Source: Nonomuraea purpurea
GTDB taxonomy: Bacteria; Actinomycetota; Actinomycetes; Streptosporangiales; Streptosporangiaceae
Reading direction: 5' to 3'
Assembly (NCBI RefSeq): GCF_042650645.1
Contig: NZ_JBHSBI010000029.1
Coordinates: 62,001-126,000, forward strand
Length of the DNA stretch: 64,000 nucleotides
Within the stretch, counting starts at the first letter, position 1. Each line of letters starts with the position of its first letter. Shown one piece after another: positions 1 through 9,123 of the stretch. Made by a program: the position numbers and the translations under genes. A model generated the notes under the pieces. That model was not told the DNA's origin. It searched no databases and saw only the letters and a list, made by a program, of their open reading frames with translations.

Positions 1-1713
1 GCGCCGCCCGCGGACGTGGCGGAGTTGGAACGCGTTCTGGCCGACCCGGCCGTCGGCGCGTTCGAGGTCGAGGTCCTGCAGGAGGAGACAGCCGCGCGCG
101 TACAGGAGCGGATCGGCGCCCTGTTCGCCGGGCGTCGTCCGAACGACGTCCTCCTGCTCTACTTCTCCGGGCACGGGCTCAAGGACGCCACCGGCGGGCT
201 GTACCTGGCTGCGCGCGACAGCCTCGTCTCAGATCTGGCGGGGACCGGCGTGACGTCGGACTTCGTCAACACGTGCGTCCGGCACAGTCGCTCACGCCGG
301 ATTGTGATCATCCTCGACTGCTGCTACAGCGGCGCGTTCGCGCGCGGCATCGTGGTGCGGGGAGACCGGGCGGTGCACGTGCAGGAGCGCTTTCACGGCA
401 GGGGCTTTGCGATCATCACGGCATCCTCGGCTATCGAGTACGCGTTCGAGGACGGCGTACTGACCGAGACCGCCCCCCGCCCCTCCACCTTCACCCGCGC
501 GCTGATCGAAGGTCTCGACAGCGGAGCGGCAGACCTCGACCGCGACCAGGACATCACGCTCGACGAGCTCTACGGCTACGTCTTCAACGAGGTCAAGCGG
601 GAGAATCCGGCACAGACTCCGTGCTGCTGGGTGTTCGGCGGCCAGGGGCGCTTCGTGATAGGCCGCCGTCGTGGTCCCACACCCGATCCGCCGCCCATGC
701 CCGTACCGCAACCGGACGAGTTGCGCCCGCCCCGCCGGGCCGGCCTGCTGGCCGCGCTGCCGCTCGCCGCGGGCGCGGGCCTGGTCTGGCTCGGTGCCTG
801 GGCCGAGCTGATCGCCCTGCTGCTGGCGGGCGGGTGGCTGGCGGGTCGCGGCCTGCTTTGGCTGGCGATGTCGCAGTTCGGCTCGACGAGCGTCGGACAC
901 GAGGGCATCCGTATCCGTCCGGCACTGTCGGAGCTGGTGCGGTGGCCGTCGGTGCTGGCGATCGAGGTGTGGCCGGGTTCGTTCGGCGGGAAGGTCGCTG
1001 TGCGGAGGGCAGACACCACCCTGGTGCACCGCCGCATGCTTCCGGGGCCGTGGTTTCCCGAGGAGATCGAGAAGATCCGCGAGTGGAGCCATGCCTGGGG
1101 GTCTCCGGCGCCTGTACTGCATCTGTCCCGGTGGGCGGTGAGCCGGCGCGTGCTGACCTCGGTCGTGCTCGTGCTCGCCCTGCTGGCCGCGGTGGACCAG
1201 CCCTGGACCCGGTTGACGGGGCCGGAAGCAGTGGCCGTGCCTCGTGCCTGCGAGGTCCTCGACAAGAGCACGGTCGACAAACTCGAGGTGCCCCTGTCGT
1301 TCATGATCGCGTCAACGCCATCGGAGGACGCACTCACCTCGCAGAGCAGCCGGTGCAGGTGGCGCGTGATGGCGATGATCTTCGACGCGGGCGGCGTGAC
1401 CCTGCAGTACGACCGGTACGAGCGGGATCCCCGCCGCTCCGGAGCGCAGCGTGCCGCAAGCCAGCTCACCGAACACCGCAACCGGGACGGTGCGGCGGGA
1501 CTGCGTCGACACGCGACCTCACGCAGGCTGGGCGAGGAGTCGTACGCGGCGGTGCCCGGTGGTGCGCCCGGGATGTGGATCGTCCGGGCCCGACGGGCGA
1601 ACGTGGTGGTCACGGTCGAACTGGATTCCCGTCATGAGATGCTGACCTTGTCCACCCCCTCCACCCTGGAGGGTGTCGCCGACGCTGCGCTTGGCCGCGT
1701 ACGTCTGCGGTGA
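1..1713 (+). CDS. Caspase-like (peptidase C14) membrane protein, 5' end cut by window
   Basis: The reading frame is open from base 1, and homologous proteins start some 30 residues earlier, so the true start lies outside the window. The first ~220 visible residues form a caspase-like domain with the catalytic His in YFSGHGLKD (window residue 58) and the catalytic Cys in LDCCYSGAF (residue 108), so the dyad looks intact. A proline-rich linker leads to hydrophobic segments around residues 245-290 and again near 385-400. The C-terminal ~150 residues (from VPRACEVL, with a later SRCRWRV) resemble the small Cys-containing ligand-binding domains of actinobacterial lipoproteins (DUF3558-like), an uncertain match. 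Actinobacterial caspase homologues often couple a protease to sensing or effector modules; the substrate here is unknown. Confidence 0.75.
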   Translation, partial: APPADVAELERVLADPAVGAFEVEVLQEETAARVQERIGALFAGRRPNDVLLLYFSGHGLKDATGGLYLAARDSLVSDLAGTGVTSDFVNTCVRHSRSRRIVIILDCCYSGAFARGIVVRGDRAVHVQERFHGRGFAIITASSAIEYAFEDGVLTETAPRPSTFTRALIEGLDSGAADLDRDQDITLDELYGYVFNEVKRENPAQTPCCWVFGGQGRFVIGRRRGPTPDPPPMPVPQPDELRPPRRAGLLAALPLAAGAGLVWLGAWAELIALLLAGGWLAGRGLLWLAMSQFGSTSVGHEGIRIRPALSELVRWPSVLAIEVWPGSFGGKVAVRRADTTLVHRRMLPGPWFPEEIEKIREWSHAWGSPAPVLHLSRWAVSRRVLTSVVLVLALLAAVDQPWTRLTGPEAVAVPRACEVLDKSTVDKLEVPLSFMIASTPSEDALTSQSSRCRWRVMAMIFDAGGVTLQYDRYERDPRRSGAQRAASQLTEHRNRDGAAGLRRHATSRRLGEESYAAVPGGAPGMWIVRARRANVVVTVELDSRHEMLTLSTPSTLEGVADAALGRVRLR

Positions 1714-2045
1714 GCCCTGCGCATCCGCGCGGCGTCTTCACGGCCCAAGACCGAACGCCGGCGGGTCTCCAGCCGGGCGACGGTGTGCGACAACCGCGCT
1801 TTCCAGGCTGCTCGAATCCAAGCAGGGCCTGGCGGCGAGGATGACGTGCGCACGTCATTCGCCACCAGTGCACAGTTTGTTGTCGATCGCTGCACACCTG
1901 GGTTCTCGGTGAGGCGGTCACGCTGTGTCTGCTGGATCTGAAGCTGCCGCGATTCTGGCACGCCGACCTGGTCAAGGCCGGTGGCAGTCAGCGCGCCATT
2001 GATCCAGAACCTCTGTGTCCCGTCCAAGCCACCCGGAGGTATAGG
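1714..2045. other. Non-coding gap, no recognisable gene
   Basis: These 332 bases separate the caspase-like gene from the convergent MarR gene. Short open frames exist on both strands, but none has a ribosome site together with a recognisable protein family. No clear terminator hairpin was found by eye. Confidence 0.5.
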
Positions 2046-2462
2046 TCAGGATTGCTCGCGGACGCGGTGCAGTGCGGTAGTGGCGGCGGTGAATTGGGAG
2101 TCGTCCAGGAGTGTGCGGCCCCAGTCGAGCAGTGGCCGGCGCGCCTGCTGGATGCGGGTGGCCATCTCGCGGCCGTGGCGGGTCAGGGTGAGTTCGACGT
2201 GGCGGCGGTCGTTCAGGGACGGACGGCGGTGCACGAGGCCGGCGGTGTGGAGGCGGTCGGCGAGCCGGCTGGGGTTGCCGGTTTCGGCGATGAGGCGGCT
2301 GCCGAGTTCACCGAGGGTGAGGGGTTGATCGTCGGCGAGGATGAGGATCGCTTCGGCTTGGACCACCGTGATGCCCAGGGGTTTCAGGGCTTCGCTGAAG
2401 CGCCGGTTGATCTCTCGATGCGCGGCCTTGACGGCGAGTACGAATTCCAGCACCTGGTCCAC
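2046..2462 (-). CDS. MarR family transcriptional regulator
   Basis: A 138-residue winged-helix protein of normal MarR length. The central part (LTLGELGSRLIAETGNPSRLADRLHTAGLVHRRPSLNDRRHVELTLTRHG) has the recognition helix and the wing with the conserved D-R-R of MarR proteins. The start is GTG at 2462. It is divergent from the hydrolase/oxidoreductase pair at 2549-4329, and the intergenic space holds strong TGACAT palindromes, so autorepression plus control of the divergent operon by a small ligand is likely. The ligand cannot be told from the sequence. Confidence 0.88.
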   Translation of the reverse strand: MDQVLEFVLAVKAAHREINRRFSEALKPLGITVVQAEAILILADDQPLTLGELGSRLIAETGNPSRLADRLHTAGLVHRRPSLNDRRHVELTLTRHGREMATRIQQARRPLLDWGRTLLDDSQFTAATTALHRVREQS

Positions 2463-2484
2463 GGGCGGCAGTCTACTTGAATCG

Positions 2485-2532
2485 ATGACATGACATAGAT
2501 ATTGTGCGTCATGTCGTTAGATGTCATGACAT
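2485..2532. promoter_or_regulatory. Probable MarR operator, two TGACAT palindromes
   Basis: GACATGAC (2487-2494) pairs exactly with GTCATGTC (2508-2515), and ATGTCATGACAT at 2521-2532 is a perfect 12-base palindrome. Both lie between the MarR start (2462) and the divergent operon start (2549), and the second is next to its ribosome site. The AT-rich stretch between the arms (TAGATATTG) could contain the promoter. Confidence 0.7.
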
Positions 2533-2548
2533 ATTTCTGGAGAGTGGT

Positions 2549-3310
2549 ATGCGCGGCCCCGTCCTGTCACGAACATCAACGTTTCACTTCGAAGCGGTCC
2601 GGGCACTGTGGTCCGGCCCGTTCGACGGAGCCGATTACGGCGAGGTCGTCTCCGCGGTCTCACGGGTACGACCGGGCGACTTCGAATCGTGGCACGGGCA
2701 ATGGAACCGCCTGGCCATGACCGCACACGGCCGCGGCGAACAGCTGAGCGACCGCGTCTCGCGGGGCAAGGCGCTGCTGCGGGCGAGCAACTACATGCGA
2801 ACCGCCGAGTTCTCCCGCGAGCCCGGCGACTCTCGTCGCATGGAGTGCGCGAGCCGTTCCCGGACATGGTTCGATGCCGGACTGGCGACCCTCGGCGTGG
2901 ACGCCACTCGCTCGCGCACTCCGTACGAGGGCGCCGAGATGGAGACGATCTTCCTACGGTCACCGCACCCGGGCGCCCGGGACGTGTTGGTGGTTCATGG
3001 GGGCTTCGACTCGACGCCGGAGGAGCTGTACTTCGTCATCGGCGCCGGCGCGATCGTGCTGATCGACTACTTCCCCGGCATGTTACGAGCCTTCGCGATG
3101 CCCCGGCTGCTACGCGGTCGGATCGGCGCCATGCCCGCCTGGCTTCAGCTGCTGATCAGGTTGAACGCACGTTATGACGCCGAGCTGCGCTGGGCGCTCG
3201 GCAACGCGCTGTGGACGTTCGGAGTGGCCACTCTTCCCGACCTCATCGCAGAGATCGGCAGATACGACGACGGCCAGTGGGCGTCCACCATCAAGGGAGC
3301 AGGCCGATGA
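2549..3310 (+). CDS. Alpha/beta hydrolase with internal deletion, probably inactive
   Basis: A 253-residue frame starting at ATG 2549 behind GGAGAG. It matches the FrsA/dihydropseudooxynicotine-hydrolase type of alpha/beta hydrolase: N-terminal helical domain, then VVHGGFDSTPEELYFVIGA (oxyanion region), later YDAELRWALGNALWTFG. Full proteins of this kind have ~100 more residues between these blocks, including the G-x-S-x-G nucleophile elbow; here the text jumps from FVIGAGAIV to LIDYFPGML with no such motif, and the C-terminal Asp/His part is also missing. The stop overlaps the next start (ATGA at 3307), so it is still coupled to the oxidoreductase. I infer a decayed enzyme kept in frame; a non-catalytic role cannot be excluded. 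Confidence 0.6.
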   Translation: MRGPVLSRTSTFHFEAVRALWSGPFDGADYGEVVSAVSRVRPGDFESWHGQWNRLAMTAHGRGEQLSDRVSRGKALLRASNYMRTAEFSREPGDSRRMECASRSRTWFDAGLATLGVDATRSRTPYEGAEMETIFLRSPHPGARDVLVVHGGFDSTPEELYFVIGAGAIVLIDYFPGMLRAFAMPRLLRGRIGAMPAWLQLLIRLNARYDAELRWALGNALWTFGVATLPDLIAEIGRYDDGQWASTIKGAGR

Positions 3311-4329
3311 GCGAGCCGATCAAGCACGGGCGGATCGTGGTGCGGCGCTTCGGCGATGCCGGGGTGCTGAAACAGGCCGATGCGGTCACCTCCGCCCCTG
3401 GGCGGGGCCAGGTCCGCGTCAGGGTTCTGGCCGCGGCGGTCGGCTACACCGACGTGATGGCGCGCAAGGGCGAGTACATCTTCCAGCGCGGGCTGCCATT
3501 CACGCCCGGATACGAGGTCGTGGGCCAGGTGGTCGACCACGACGCGGGGCCGGTGCCGCCCTGGCTGGTGCCCGGTGCCCGGGTTGCCGCCTGCCTGACC
3601 AGGATGGGCGGCTACACGGAATACGCCAACCTTCCCGTGCAACTGCTGGCCCCCGTACCGGATGGCCTGGACACCCGAGCGGCGGCGGCGCTCCCGCTGG
3701 ACTACCTGACCGCGCTGAGTCTCCTTGACCGCCACAGCCGGGCCCGTCCGGGCGACACCGTGCTCATCCACGGCGCGACCGGCGGCGTGGGTGACGCGCT
3801 GTGCCAACTTGGCGCTCACCGAGGCCTGGTCATGTACGGCACCGCTTCCGAGCGCAGCCTGCACCGGCTGCGCGACTACGACATCGTGCCCATCGACTAC
3901 CGCCGCCAGGACGTCGCCCAGGTCGTAAGCGCCAAGCACCCCGAAGGCGTCCGGATCGTCTACGACCACCTCGGCGGCTCCAGCATGCGCGCCAACCATC
4001 GCCTCCTGGCGCCGGGCGGCGTGCTGGTCAGTTACGCCTTCATGGGCCGGCCAGGACACGTGCTGGCCGACACCGTCCGCGGCGCGCTGCGCAACAGAAT
4101 GCTGAACCTGCTGCCCGGCAAGCGCACGGCCCTCTGCACGCTGCCCCGGGAGATCGCCTCGGACCCGTCCCGGCACCAGGCATTACTCACGCACCTCTTC
4201 GAGCTCGCACTGGGGCGTCACATCCGACCACGAATCGGGGCCTGCTTCCCACTCTCCGAGGCCGCCGAGGCGCACCGCGCTCTGGAACGGCGCGAAGCCC
4301 CAGGCAAGATCATTCTCACCACGTCATGA
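3307..4329 (+). CDS. Medium-chain zinc-less NAD(P)H:quinone oxidoreductase family
   Basis: 340 residues, normal for the quinone oxidoreductase/MDR family. The N-terminal GroES-like part contains AAAVGYTDVMARKGEY and FTPGYEVVGQVV; the Rossmann part contains VLIHGATGGVGDALCQLG, the nucleotide-binding signature of zeta-crystallin-type reductases. No four-Cys structural zinc lobe is seen. It starts at ATG 3307, inside the last codons of the hydrolase, so the two are translationally coupled and likely share control by the divergent MarR protein. The expected role is NADPH-dependent reduction of a quinone or enone, fitting a MarR-sensed electrophile response. The substrate is unknown. Confidence 0.82.
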   Translation: MSEPIKHGRIVVRRFGDAGVLKQADAVTSAPGRGQVRVRVLAAAVGYTDVMARKGEYIFQRGLPFTPGYEVVGQVVDHDAGPVPPWLVPGARVAACLTRMGGYTEYANLPVQLLAPVPDGLDTRAAAALPLDYLTALSLLDRHSRARPGDTVLIHGATGGVGDALCQLGAHRGLVMYGTASERSLHRLRDYDIVPIDYRRQDVAQVVSAKHPEGVRIVYDHLGGSSMRANHRLLAPGGVLVSYAFMGRPGHVLADTVRGALRNRMLNLLPGKRTALCTLPREIASDPSRHQALLTHLFELALGRHIRPRIGACFPLSEAAEAHRALERREAPGKIILTTS

Positions 4330-4370
4330 ACCGGCCAGGAACGCCGAACCGGTCAGCACGCCGGTGTTGA

Positions 4371-4490
4371 TCATTCAGACTCGTGATCCACGGGACAGGG
4401 CAGTTGGCGGCGGAATTCGCCCCACCCGCAGTCGGAGATGGCCTTGGCGAGCCTGATTGGTCCATTGCCCGCGCTGTGCACGGAAAGCGT
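4371..4490 (-). pseudogene. IS200/IS605 TnpB transposase fragment
   Basis: On the minus strand the segment reads NGPIRLAKAISDCGWGEFRR, resembling the TnpB block 'N..LARAISDAGWGEFRRQL'. The rest of the gene and the element ends are absent, so this is a small relic. Similarity is short and judged by eye. Confidence 0.5.
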
Positions 4491-4513
4491 ATTCCCCCTT
4501 TCCCGGCCGCCTC

Positions 4514-4653
4514 TTGACAAAGTCAGATGATTACGTAAACGATCTGCGGCAAGACGCCTCAAACGTCGCGCGCAATTCGGTCGTCCCAGTTCCCCCAGGG
4601 GGATCCTGTCTCAGGCTCTTCGTGGGACTCGCAGCTCTCTGTTAACGCTAACA
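4514..4653 (+). promoter_or_regulatory. LacI-type operator with possible promoter upstream of glycosidase genes
   Basis: TGTTAACGCTAACA at 4640-4653 is an inverted repeat (TGTTA/TAACA) of the kind bound by LacI-family regulators in front of actinobacterial arabinan and xylan genes. A TTGACA box lies at 4514-4519, with an AT-rich stretch (TACGTAAACGAT) about 15-20 bases later. The genes behind it are a lectin-domain relic and a GH43 enzyme, which fits sugar-dependent control. The cognate regulator is not in the window. Confidence 0.55.
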
Positions 4654-4689
4654 AATGTTTCTGCCGCGGATTCCGGAGGGTGGTCCCGT

Positions 4690-5070
4690 GTCCCTGTGCC
4701 GAATGCTCACCGCGCCAGTCGTGGTCCTGTTGAGCTCGGTCGCATCCTGCCGGTGCAGGGCATCTCGACGACAAGTCTCTCCATGGGCGACCGGCGGGCG
4801 CGCGCGGGGCGGCCGCGTGAACGGCTCGCAGGACGTGCGGCTGCCGATCACGTTCCCGTCCGCGACGAGCATGAGCCTGAGCCGGCACTCGCAGACCACG
4901 ATCGAGGTCGCCATCGGCGTGATCACGGGCTCAGGCGCCACGCCGTCGTACCGGACCACGGCCCGGCACAGCCGCAATGCCGGGACGTGTCCGGCGCCTC
5001 GGCCGCCGACATCCAGCAGTACACCTGCGGTAGTGGCACCGACCAGCAGTGGACCCGCACCTCCTCCTGA
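4690..5070 (+). pseudogene. Relic of a secreted ricin-lectin protein
   Basis: The last ~28 codons (from GTG 4987) read VSGASAADIQQYTCGSGTDQQW, the end of a ricin B-type lectin repeat with the Q-x-W motif, closely like the lectin repeats of the GH5 enzyme at 6699. A signal-like stretch (RMLTAPVVVLLSSVASC) sits near 4700 in another frame. No single frame joins them, so a carbohydrate-active gene has been deleted and frameshifted here. Confidence 0.55.
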
Positions 5071-5094
5071 CCCCACCGCATCTTCGGAGCGACC

Positions 5095-6543
5095 ATGACA
5101 CACCTCTTACGGCGAACGGCGCTGATCTGCCTGGCCGGCGCCCTGCTGCTCGCCCTCGGCCTTCCCGTTCTCGAACGCCCTGCCAAGGCCGCGGCCCCCT
5201 ACACCGCCTATCTGATGGCGCACTTCACCGGCGAGAGCGCCAACGGCGAGCAGATCTACTTCGCCACCAGCGCCGACGGCCTGCACTGGACCGATCTCAA
5301 TAGTTCGCTGCCGGTGCTTACCTCCAGCATCGGCGAACTCGGCGTCCGCGACCCCGCCATCGTCCGTGCGCCGTCCGGCGACCGGTTCTATCTGATCGCC
5401 ACCGACCTGCGTATCGCCGCCGGCAAGGGCTGGGACGTCGCCCAGCACGATGGCAGCACCTCGCTCGTCGTATGGGAGTCACCTGACCTCGTCACCTGGT
5501 CGGCGCCGCGCCTGGTGAACGTCGCCGGGACCATCCCCGACGCCGGCTGCGCGTGGGCGCCCGAGGCGATCTACGACCCGGCGAGCGGCGACTACGTCGT
5601 CTACTGGGCGACGATCTCGCCGCGGAACGGCGTCGACAAAGCCCGCATCTACTACTCCCGCACCCGCGACTTCCGCACGTTCACCGCCGCGCAACTCTAC
5701 ATCGACCGGCCGGGCACCCAGGGCATCATAGACACGCAGATCCTGGAGATCCCCGGCAGCGTTGGCGGCTACCGCTACATCCGCGCGTCCGGCGACGGTC
5801 AGATCACGATCGAGGGCAGCAACCAGATCCTCACCGGCTGGACCCGGCTCGGCGACATCTCCCACCTCGGCTACACGGGCGCGCAGGTCGAGGGCCCGAT
5901 CCTGCACCAGTACAACGGCCGCGACGAGTGGGGCCTGTGGGTCGACCAGTACGCCGCCGGCCGCGGCTACCTTCCGCTGACCACGACCAATCTCGCCGCT
6001 CCCAGCGGCTACCGCGTCCGCGTCGCCTCGGAATACGCGCTCGGCGCCAGCCGCAAACGGCACGGTTCGATCATTGGCATCACCCAGGCGCAGCTCATCG
6101 CGCTGCAGGCCAAGTGGGGCGGCCCCGCCTCGGCCGGCACCCGGCGCCTGCAGTCGGTCAACTTCCCCGACCGCTACCTGCGGCACAGCAACTTCGATGT
6201 CCGTATCGACCCGAACGTGAGCCCGCTCGCCGACTCGCAGTGGCGTATCGTGCCGGGCCTGGCCGATCCGGCGGGGGTGTCGCTCGAGTCGTCGAACTTC
6301 CCCGGCTGGTACCTGCGGCACTACGACTACGACTTCGTTCTGGCCAAGTATGACGGCACCGCCACCTTCCGCGGGGACGCGACCTTCCGCCGGGTGGCGG
6401 GCCTGGCCGACTCCTCGGCGGCGTCGTTCCAGTCATACAACTTCCCGGACCGGTACATCCGCCATTCCAACTACCTGCTTCGCCTGGATCCGATCAGCAC
6501 GGCCACCGGTCGGGCGGACGCCACCTTCCGGATCACCAGCTGA
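5095..6543 (+). CDS. Secreted GH43-like glycosidase with AbfB (CBM42) domain
   Basis: 482 residues starting at ATG 5095 behind GGAGCG. Residues 1-33 are a signal peptide ending near PAKAAAPY. Residues ~35-340 resemble a five-bladed GH43-type domain, with ELGVRDPAIVRAPSG (general base Asp region), CAWAPEAIYDPASGDYVVYWA and a late EGPILHQYNGRDEWGLWV (acid Glu region). Residues ~345-482 are an AbfB arabinose-binding beta-trefoil with repeats such as SVNFPDRYLRH, SSNFPGWYLRH and SYNFPDRYIRH. It should act outside the cell on arabinose-containing plant polymers. It lies behind the LacI-type operator and a lectin relic, and 155 bases before the GH5 gene. Confidence 0.82.
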   Translation: MTHLLRRTALICLAGALLLALGLPVLERPAKAAAPYTAYLMAHFTGESANGEQIYFATSADGLHWTDLNSSLPVLTSSIGELGVRDPAIVRAPSGDRFYLIATDLRIAAGKGWDVAQHDGSTSLVVWESPDLVTWSAPRLVNVAGTIPDAGCAWAPEAIYDPASGDYVVYWATISPRNGVDKARIYYSRTRDFRTFTAAQLYIDRPGTQGIIDTQILEIPGSVGGYRYIRASGDGQITIEGSNQILTGWTRLGDISHLGYTGAQVEGPILHQYNGRDEWGLWVDQYAAGRGYLPLTTTNLAAPSGYRVRVASEYALGASRKRHGSIIGITQAQLIALQAKWGGPASAGTRRLQSVNFPDRYLRHSNFDVRIDPNVSPLADSQWRIVPGLADPAGVSLESSNFPGWYLRHYDYDFVLAKYDGTATFRGDATFRRVAGLADSSAASFQSYNFPDRYIRHSNYLLRLDPISTATGRADATFRITS

Positions 6544-6698
6544 TTCCTCCGGTGGCAGGGAGCCTCGCACAGCGATCGGTGCAGCCCGGGCCGGGGAGCC
6601 GCCGGCCCTGCTCCTGGAGCAGCACGATGCGGCTTGGACGTACGTCAGCAACATGATCTTCACAGACCCAGGAACTCAGATCCAGTGATGGGAATTTC

Positions 6699-8222
6699 AT
6701 GACACCGACCAAGGCGTCTGACGCCTACTCGCCAGGACCGTCGCGGAGCACCCGGTCGTCGCGCCGGTTACTGGTCCCTCTCGTGGTGACCGCGCTCGCC
6801 GCAGTGGCAAGCCTCGTCATTCCCGCGCCGCCGGCCAACGCCGCCACCAGCCAATTCCGAGGAATGAACTGGGCCGTGCTGGGTGACAACTTCAGCACCG
6901 GTACGCTCGTCGTGCAGGGCCTGAGCCAGTCCGACAGCAACGCGACAGTACGGGCCAAGGCCAACGCCCTCTACGACGACATGGCCTCCACCATGGGGGT
7001 CAACACCGTCCGGCTGCCTATCAACACTCACACTGTGGCCAACACGACCTGGTGGAACGCCTACCGCGGAGCCATTGACGCCGCCACCGCCCGTGGCTTC
7101 AAGGTCATCCTCGCCTATTGGGAGGACGGCGCCGCCTCCGGCGGCAAGATCACGAACCTCGCCGCATGGAACACGATGTGGTCCAGCGTGACCAACACCT
7201 ACGGCTCGAACAGCAACGTCTACTTCGAGCCGATGAACGAGCCGCACGGCTACACCTCGGCGGACTGGCGCAACGTCGCAGCGAACTGGCTCAGCTACCA
7301 CACCTCGGCAGTGCCCGGACGGGTGCTCATCGGTGGCACCGGCTACAGCCAGGACCTGCGGGACGTCTGCAACGACAGCCGCTTCAACTCGACGCTGCTG
7401 TCCTTCCACCATTACGCCTTCTTCTACAGCGCGATGACCTACGACGCCTTCCGAACCCACATTCAGACGCGTCTGGGCAACTGCGCCTCCCGCGCGGTCG
7501 CGACCGAGTTCGGCGCACCGATGTCTACCGGCCTCAACTACGGCGAGGCCAACAGCACCGACAACTTCGTGCGCCATATCCGCGCCATGGCCCAGGTCAT
7601 GCGCGACAACCACATGGGCGGTACCTACTGGCCCGCTCTCGGCGGCAAGCCAACCGAAAGCCTCGGCTACGACTACTACTCGATGTACGCCCTGAGCGGC
7701 AGCGGCACCAATCTCAACTTGACCGTCCGCAACGCCTCCGGCGCTGACCGGATCCGATATGGCTGGGGCGACACCATCGGCGACCCGACCCCTCCGCCGA
7801 CGGTCTACACGATAAACGCGCGCCACAGCGGCAAGGCCATGGACGTCCAGCAACCGAACACCGACAACGGTGCGCGCATCGGCCAGTACACGTACGGCGG
7901 CAACGCGTGGCAGCAGTGGCAGTTCCAGGACGCCGGCAGCGGCTACTGGCGCATCATCAGCCGTCACAGCGGAAAGTGCCTTGATGTGGTGAGCGCTTCA
8001 ACCGCCGACGGTGCCGAGCTCATCCAGTACACCTGCGGCACCGGCACCAACCAGCAGTTCCAGATGGTCGCCAACGGCAGCTACTTCCAGCTCCGGGCAC
8101 GACACAGCAGCAAATGCGTGGACGTACCGTCCGCATCGACCGCGGACGGCGTGATCCTCAAGCAGTATCCGTGCAACACCGGCACCAATCAGCAGTGGTC
8201 GCGCACGGCCGTCTCGACGTGA
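6699..8222 (+). CDS. Secreted GH5 cellulase/mannanase with C-terminal ricin B lectin domain
   Basis: 507 residues. Arg-rich N-terminus and hydrophobic core (LLVPLVVTALAAVASLVI) form a signal peptide ending near PANAATS. Residues ~50-345 are a GH5 barrel: FEPMNEPHG carries the acid/base Glu, HHYAFFY the active-site His/Tyr strand, and VATEFGAPM the nucleophile Glu. A PTPPPT linker leads to a ricin beta-trefoil (residues ~370-507) with three repeats, each with the RHSGK/RHSSK pattern and WQQW, NQQF and NQQW motifs. All catalytic residues are present. Expected role: extracellular beta-glucan or mannan cleavage with lectin anchoring. A GH5 subfamily cannot be assigned by eye. Confidence 0.85.
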   Translation: MTPTKASDAYSPGPSRSTRSSRRLLVPLVVTALAAVASLVIPAPPANAATSQFRGMNWAVLGDNFSTGTLVVQGLSQSDSNATVRAKANALYDDMASTMGVNTVRLPINTHTVANTTWWNAYRGAIDAATARGFKVILAYWEDGAASGGKITNLAAWNTMWSSVTNTYGSNSNVYFEPMNEPHGYTSADWRNVAANWLSYHTSAVPGRVLIGGTGYSQDLRDVCNDSRFNSTLLSFHHYAFFYSAMTYDAFRTHIQTRLGNCASRAVATEFGAPMSTGLNYGEANSTDNFVRHIRAMAQVMRDNHMGGTYWPALGGKPTESLGYDYYSMYALSGSGTNLNLTVRNASGADRIRYGWGDTIGDPTPPPTVYTINARHSGKAMDVQQPNTDNGARIGQYTYGGNAWQQWQFQDAGSGYWRIISRHSGKCLDVVSASTADGAELIQYTCGTGTNQQFQMVANGSYFQLRARHSSKCVDVPSASTADGVILKQYPCNTGTNQQWSRTAVST

Positions 8223-8245
8223 CCACGGACCCGCGGTGGCGGGTG

Positions 8246-8438
8246 CTGGAGCCCCCGCTGGAAGGCGAGATCACCGATCACCTCGGCTACGACCGGCACG
8301 ACTGACCGGGAGGAACAGCGGAATAGCCGCGACGGCAGCCGCACCGAGACTGTGGTGACCAACGTCGGCCCGGTGGAGGTGTGGGTGCCGCGCGACGTGG
8401 CGGGCAGCTTCGATCCCCAGCAGGTGTGCAAGCGGTAG
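8246..8438 (+). pseudogene. IS256-family (Mutator) transposase fragment
   Basis: LEPPLEGEITDHLGYDRHD is followed, after a frameshift, by NSRDGSRTETVVTNVGPVEV and VPRDVAGSFDPQQV, the conserved N-terminal part of IS256-type transposases. The DDE catalytic region is missing. It abuts the stop of the GH5 gene, so an old insertion ended here. Confidence 0.75.
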
Positions 8439-8515
8439 TGCCAGCTGTCGGGAGTGGATGCTCTTGTCGCTGCCGGCCTGGCGATGGCCTTCAAGCTGAT
8501 CGAGTCCGCCCAGCG

Positions 8516-8812
8516 GTGGCGGACGGCGACATCGCCCACCTCAGGCTGAGCGGCTTCGCCCCCGGCACCGCCGACCGGGCCTTGGCGGCTCTCGCCGACC
8601 TGCGCAAAGACAGGCGGCTCCGCGGCGTCGTGCTGGACCTGCGCGGCAACAACGGCGGCGCGGCCGTCGAGGTCACCCGGCTGCTGAGCTCGTTCGTACA
8701 CGGCAAGGTGTTCAGCTACAACGACAACTGCGACGCCGACGACGTGTGCACCGGCCGGGTCGACGGTGATGTCGTCCGACCGGCCGCTGATCCACTCTGC
8801 GGGCTCGGGTAG
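8516..8812 (+). pseudogene. S41-family (tail-specific) protease fragment
   Basis: The frame reads VADGDIAHLRLSGFAPGTAD then LRGVVLDLRGNNGGAAVEV, typical of the core of S41/CtpA-like proteases just before the catalytic Ser strand. There is no PDZ domain upstream and the frame leaves the family after about 95 codons, before the Ser/Lys residues. It is an isolated fragment next to an IS256 relic. Confidence 0.6.
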
Positions 8813-9123
8813 CGGCTCGAGGATTTATTTGTCCACGTAGGTCTCGCGCCGTGGCGAGGAGAACAGGTCCAGGCAGATACGACCGGCGACCGTGGTACAA
8901 CCAGCCGCCGGGGGATGCGATGGTGTCCCGCTGCTGCCGGGACATGGCATACCAGCGGGCAGTTCGACAGGACAGCGGAGTGGACCTGTGAGGCTGGCGC
9001 GTCGCCCCACAGGTCGCCTCACCTTCCGGGATGTTGCGTTGCCGGATCAGCCGGCGGGATCACATCCCTGATGCGGTTTGTCCAGATGCGGAAGGGCGTC
9101 GGGAGATATCGGTTGAGCCGTGG
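8813..9123. other. Gap without recognisable gene
   Basis: About 310 bases between the S41 fragment and the frameshifted SnoaL-like gene. Short frames on both strands resemble nothing identifiable. A minus-strand frame ending near 8826 (GRICLDLFSSPRRE) could be the tail of a lost protein, but that is not supportable. Confidence 0.4.
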
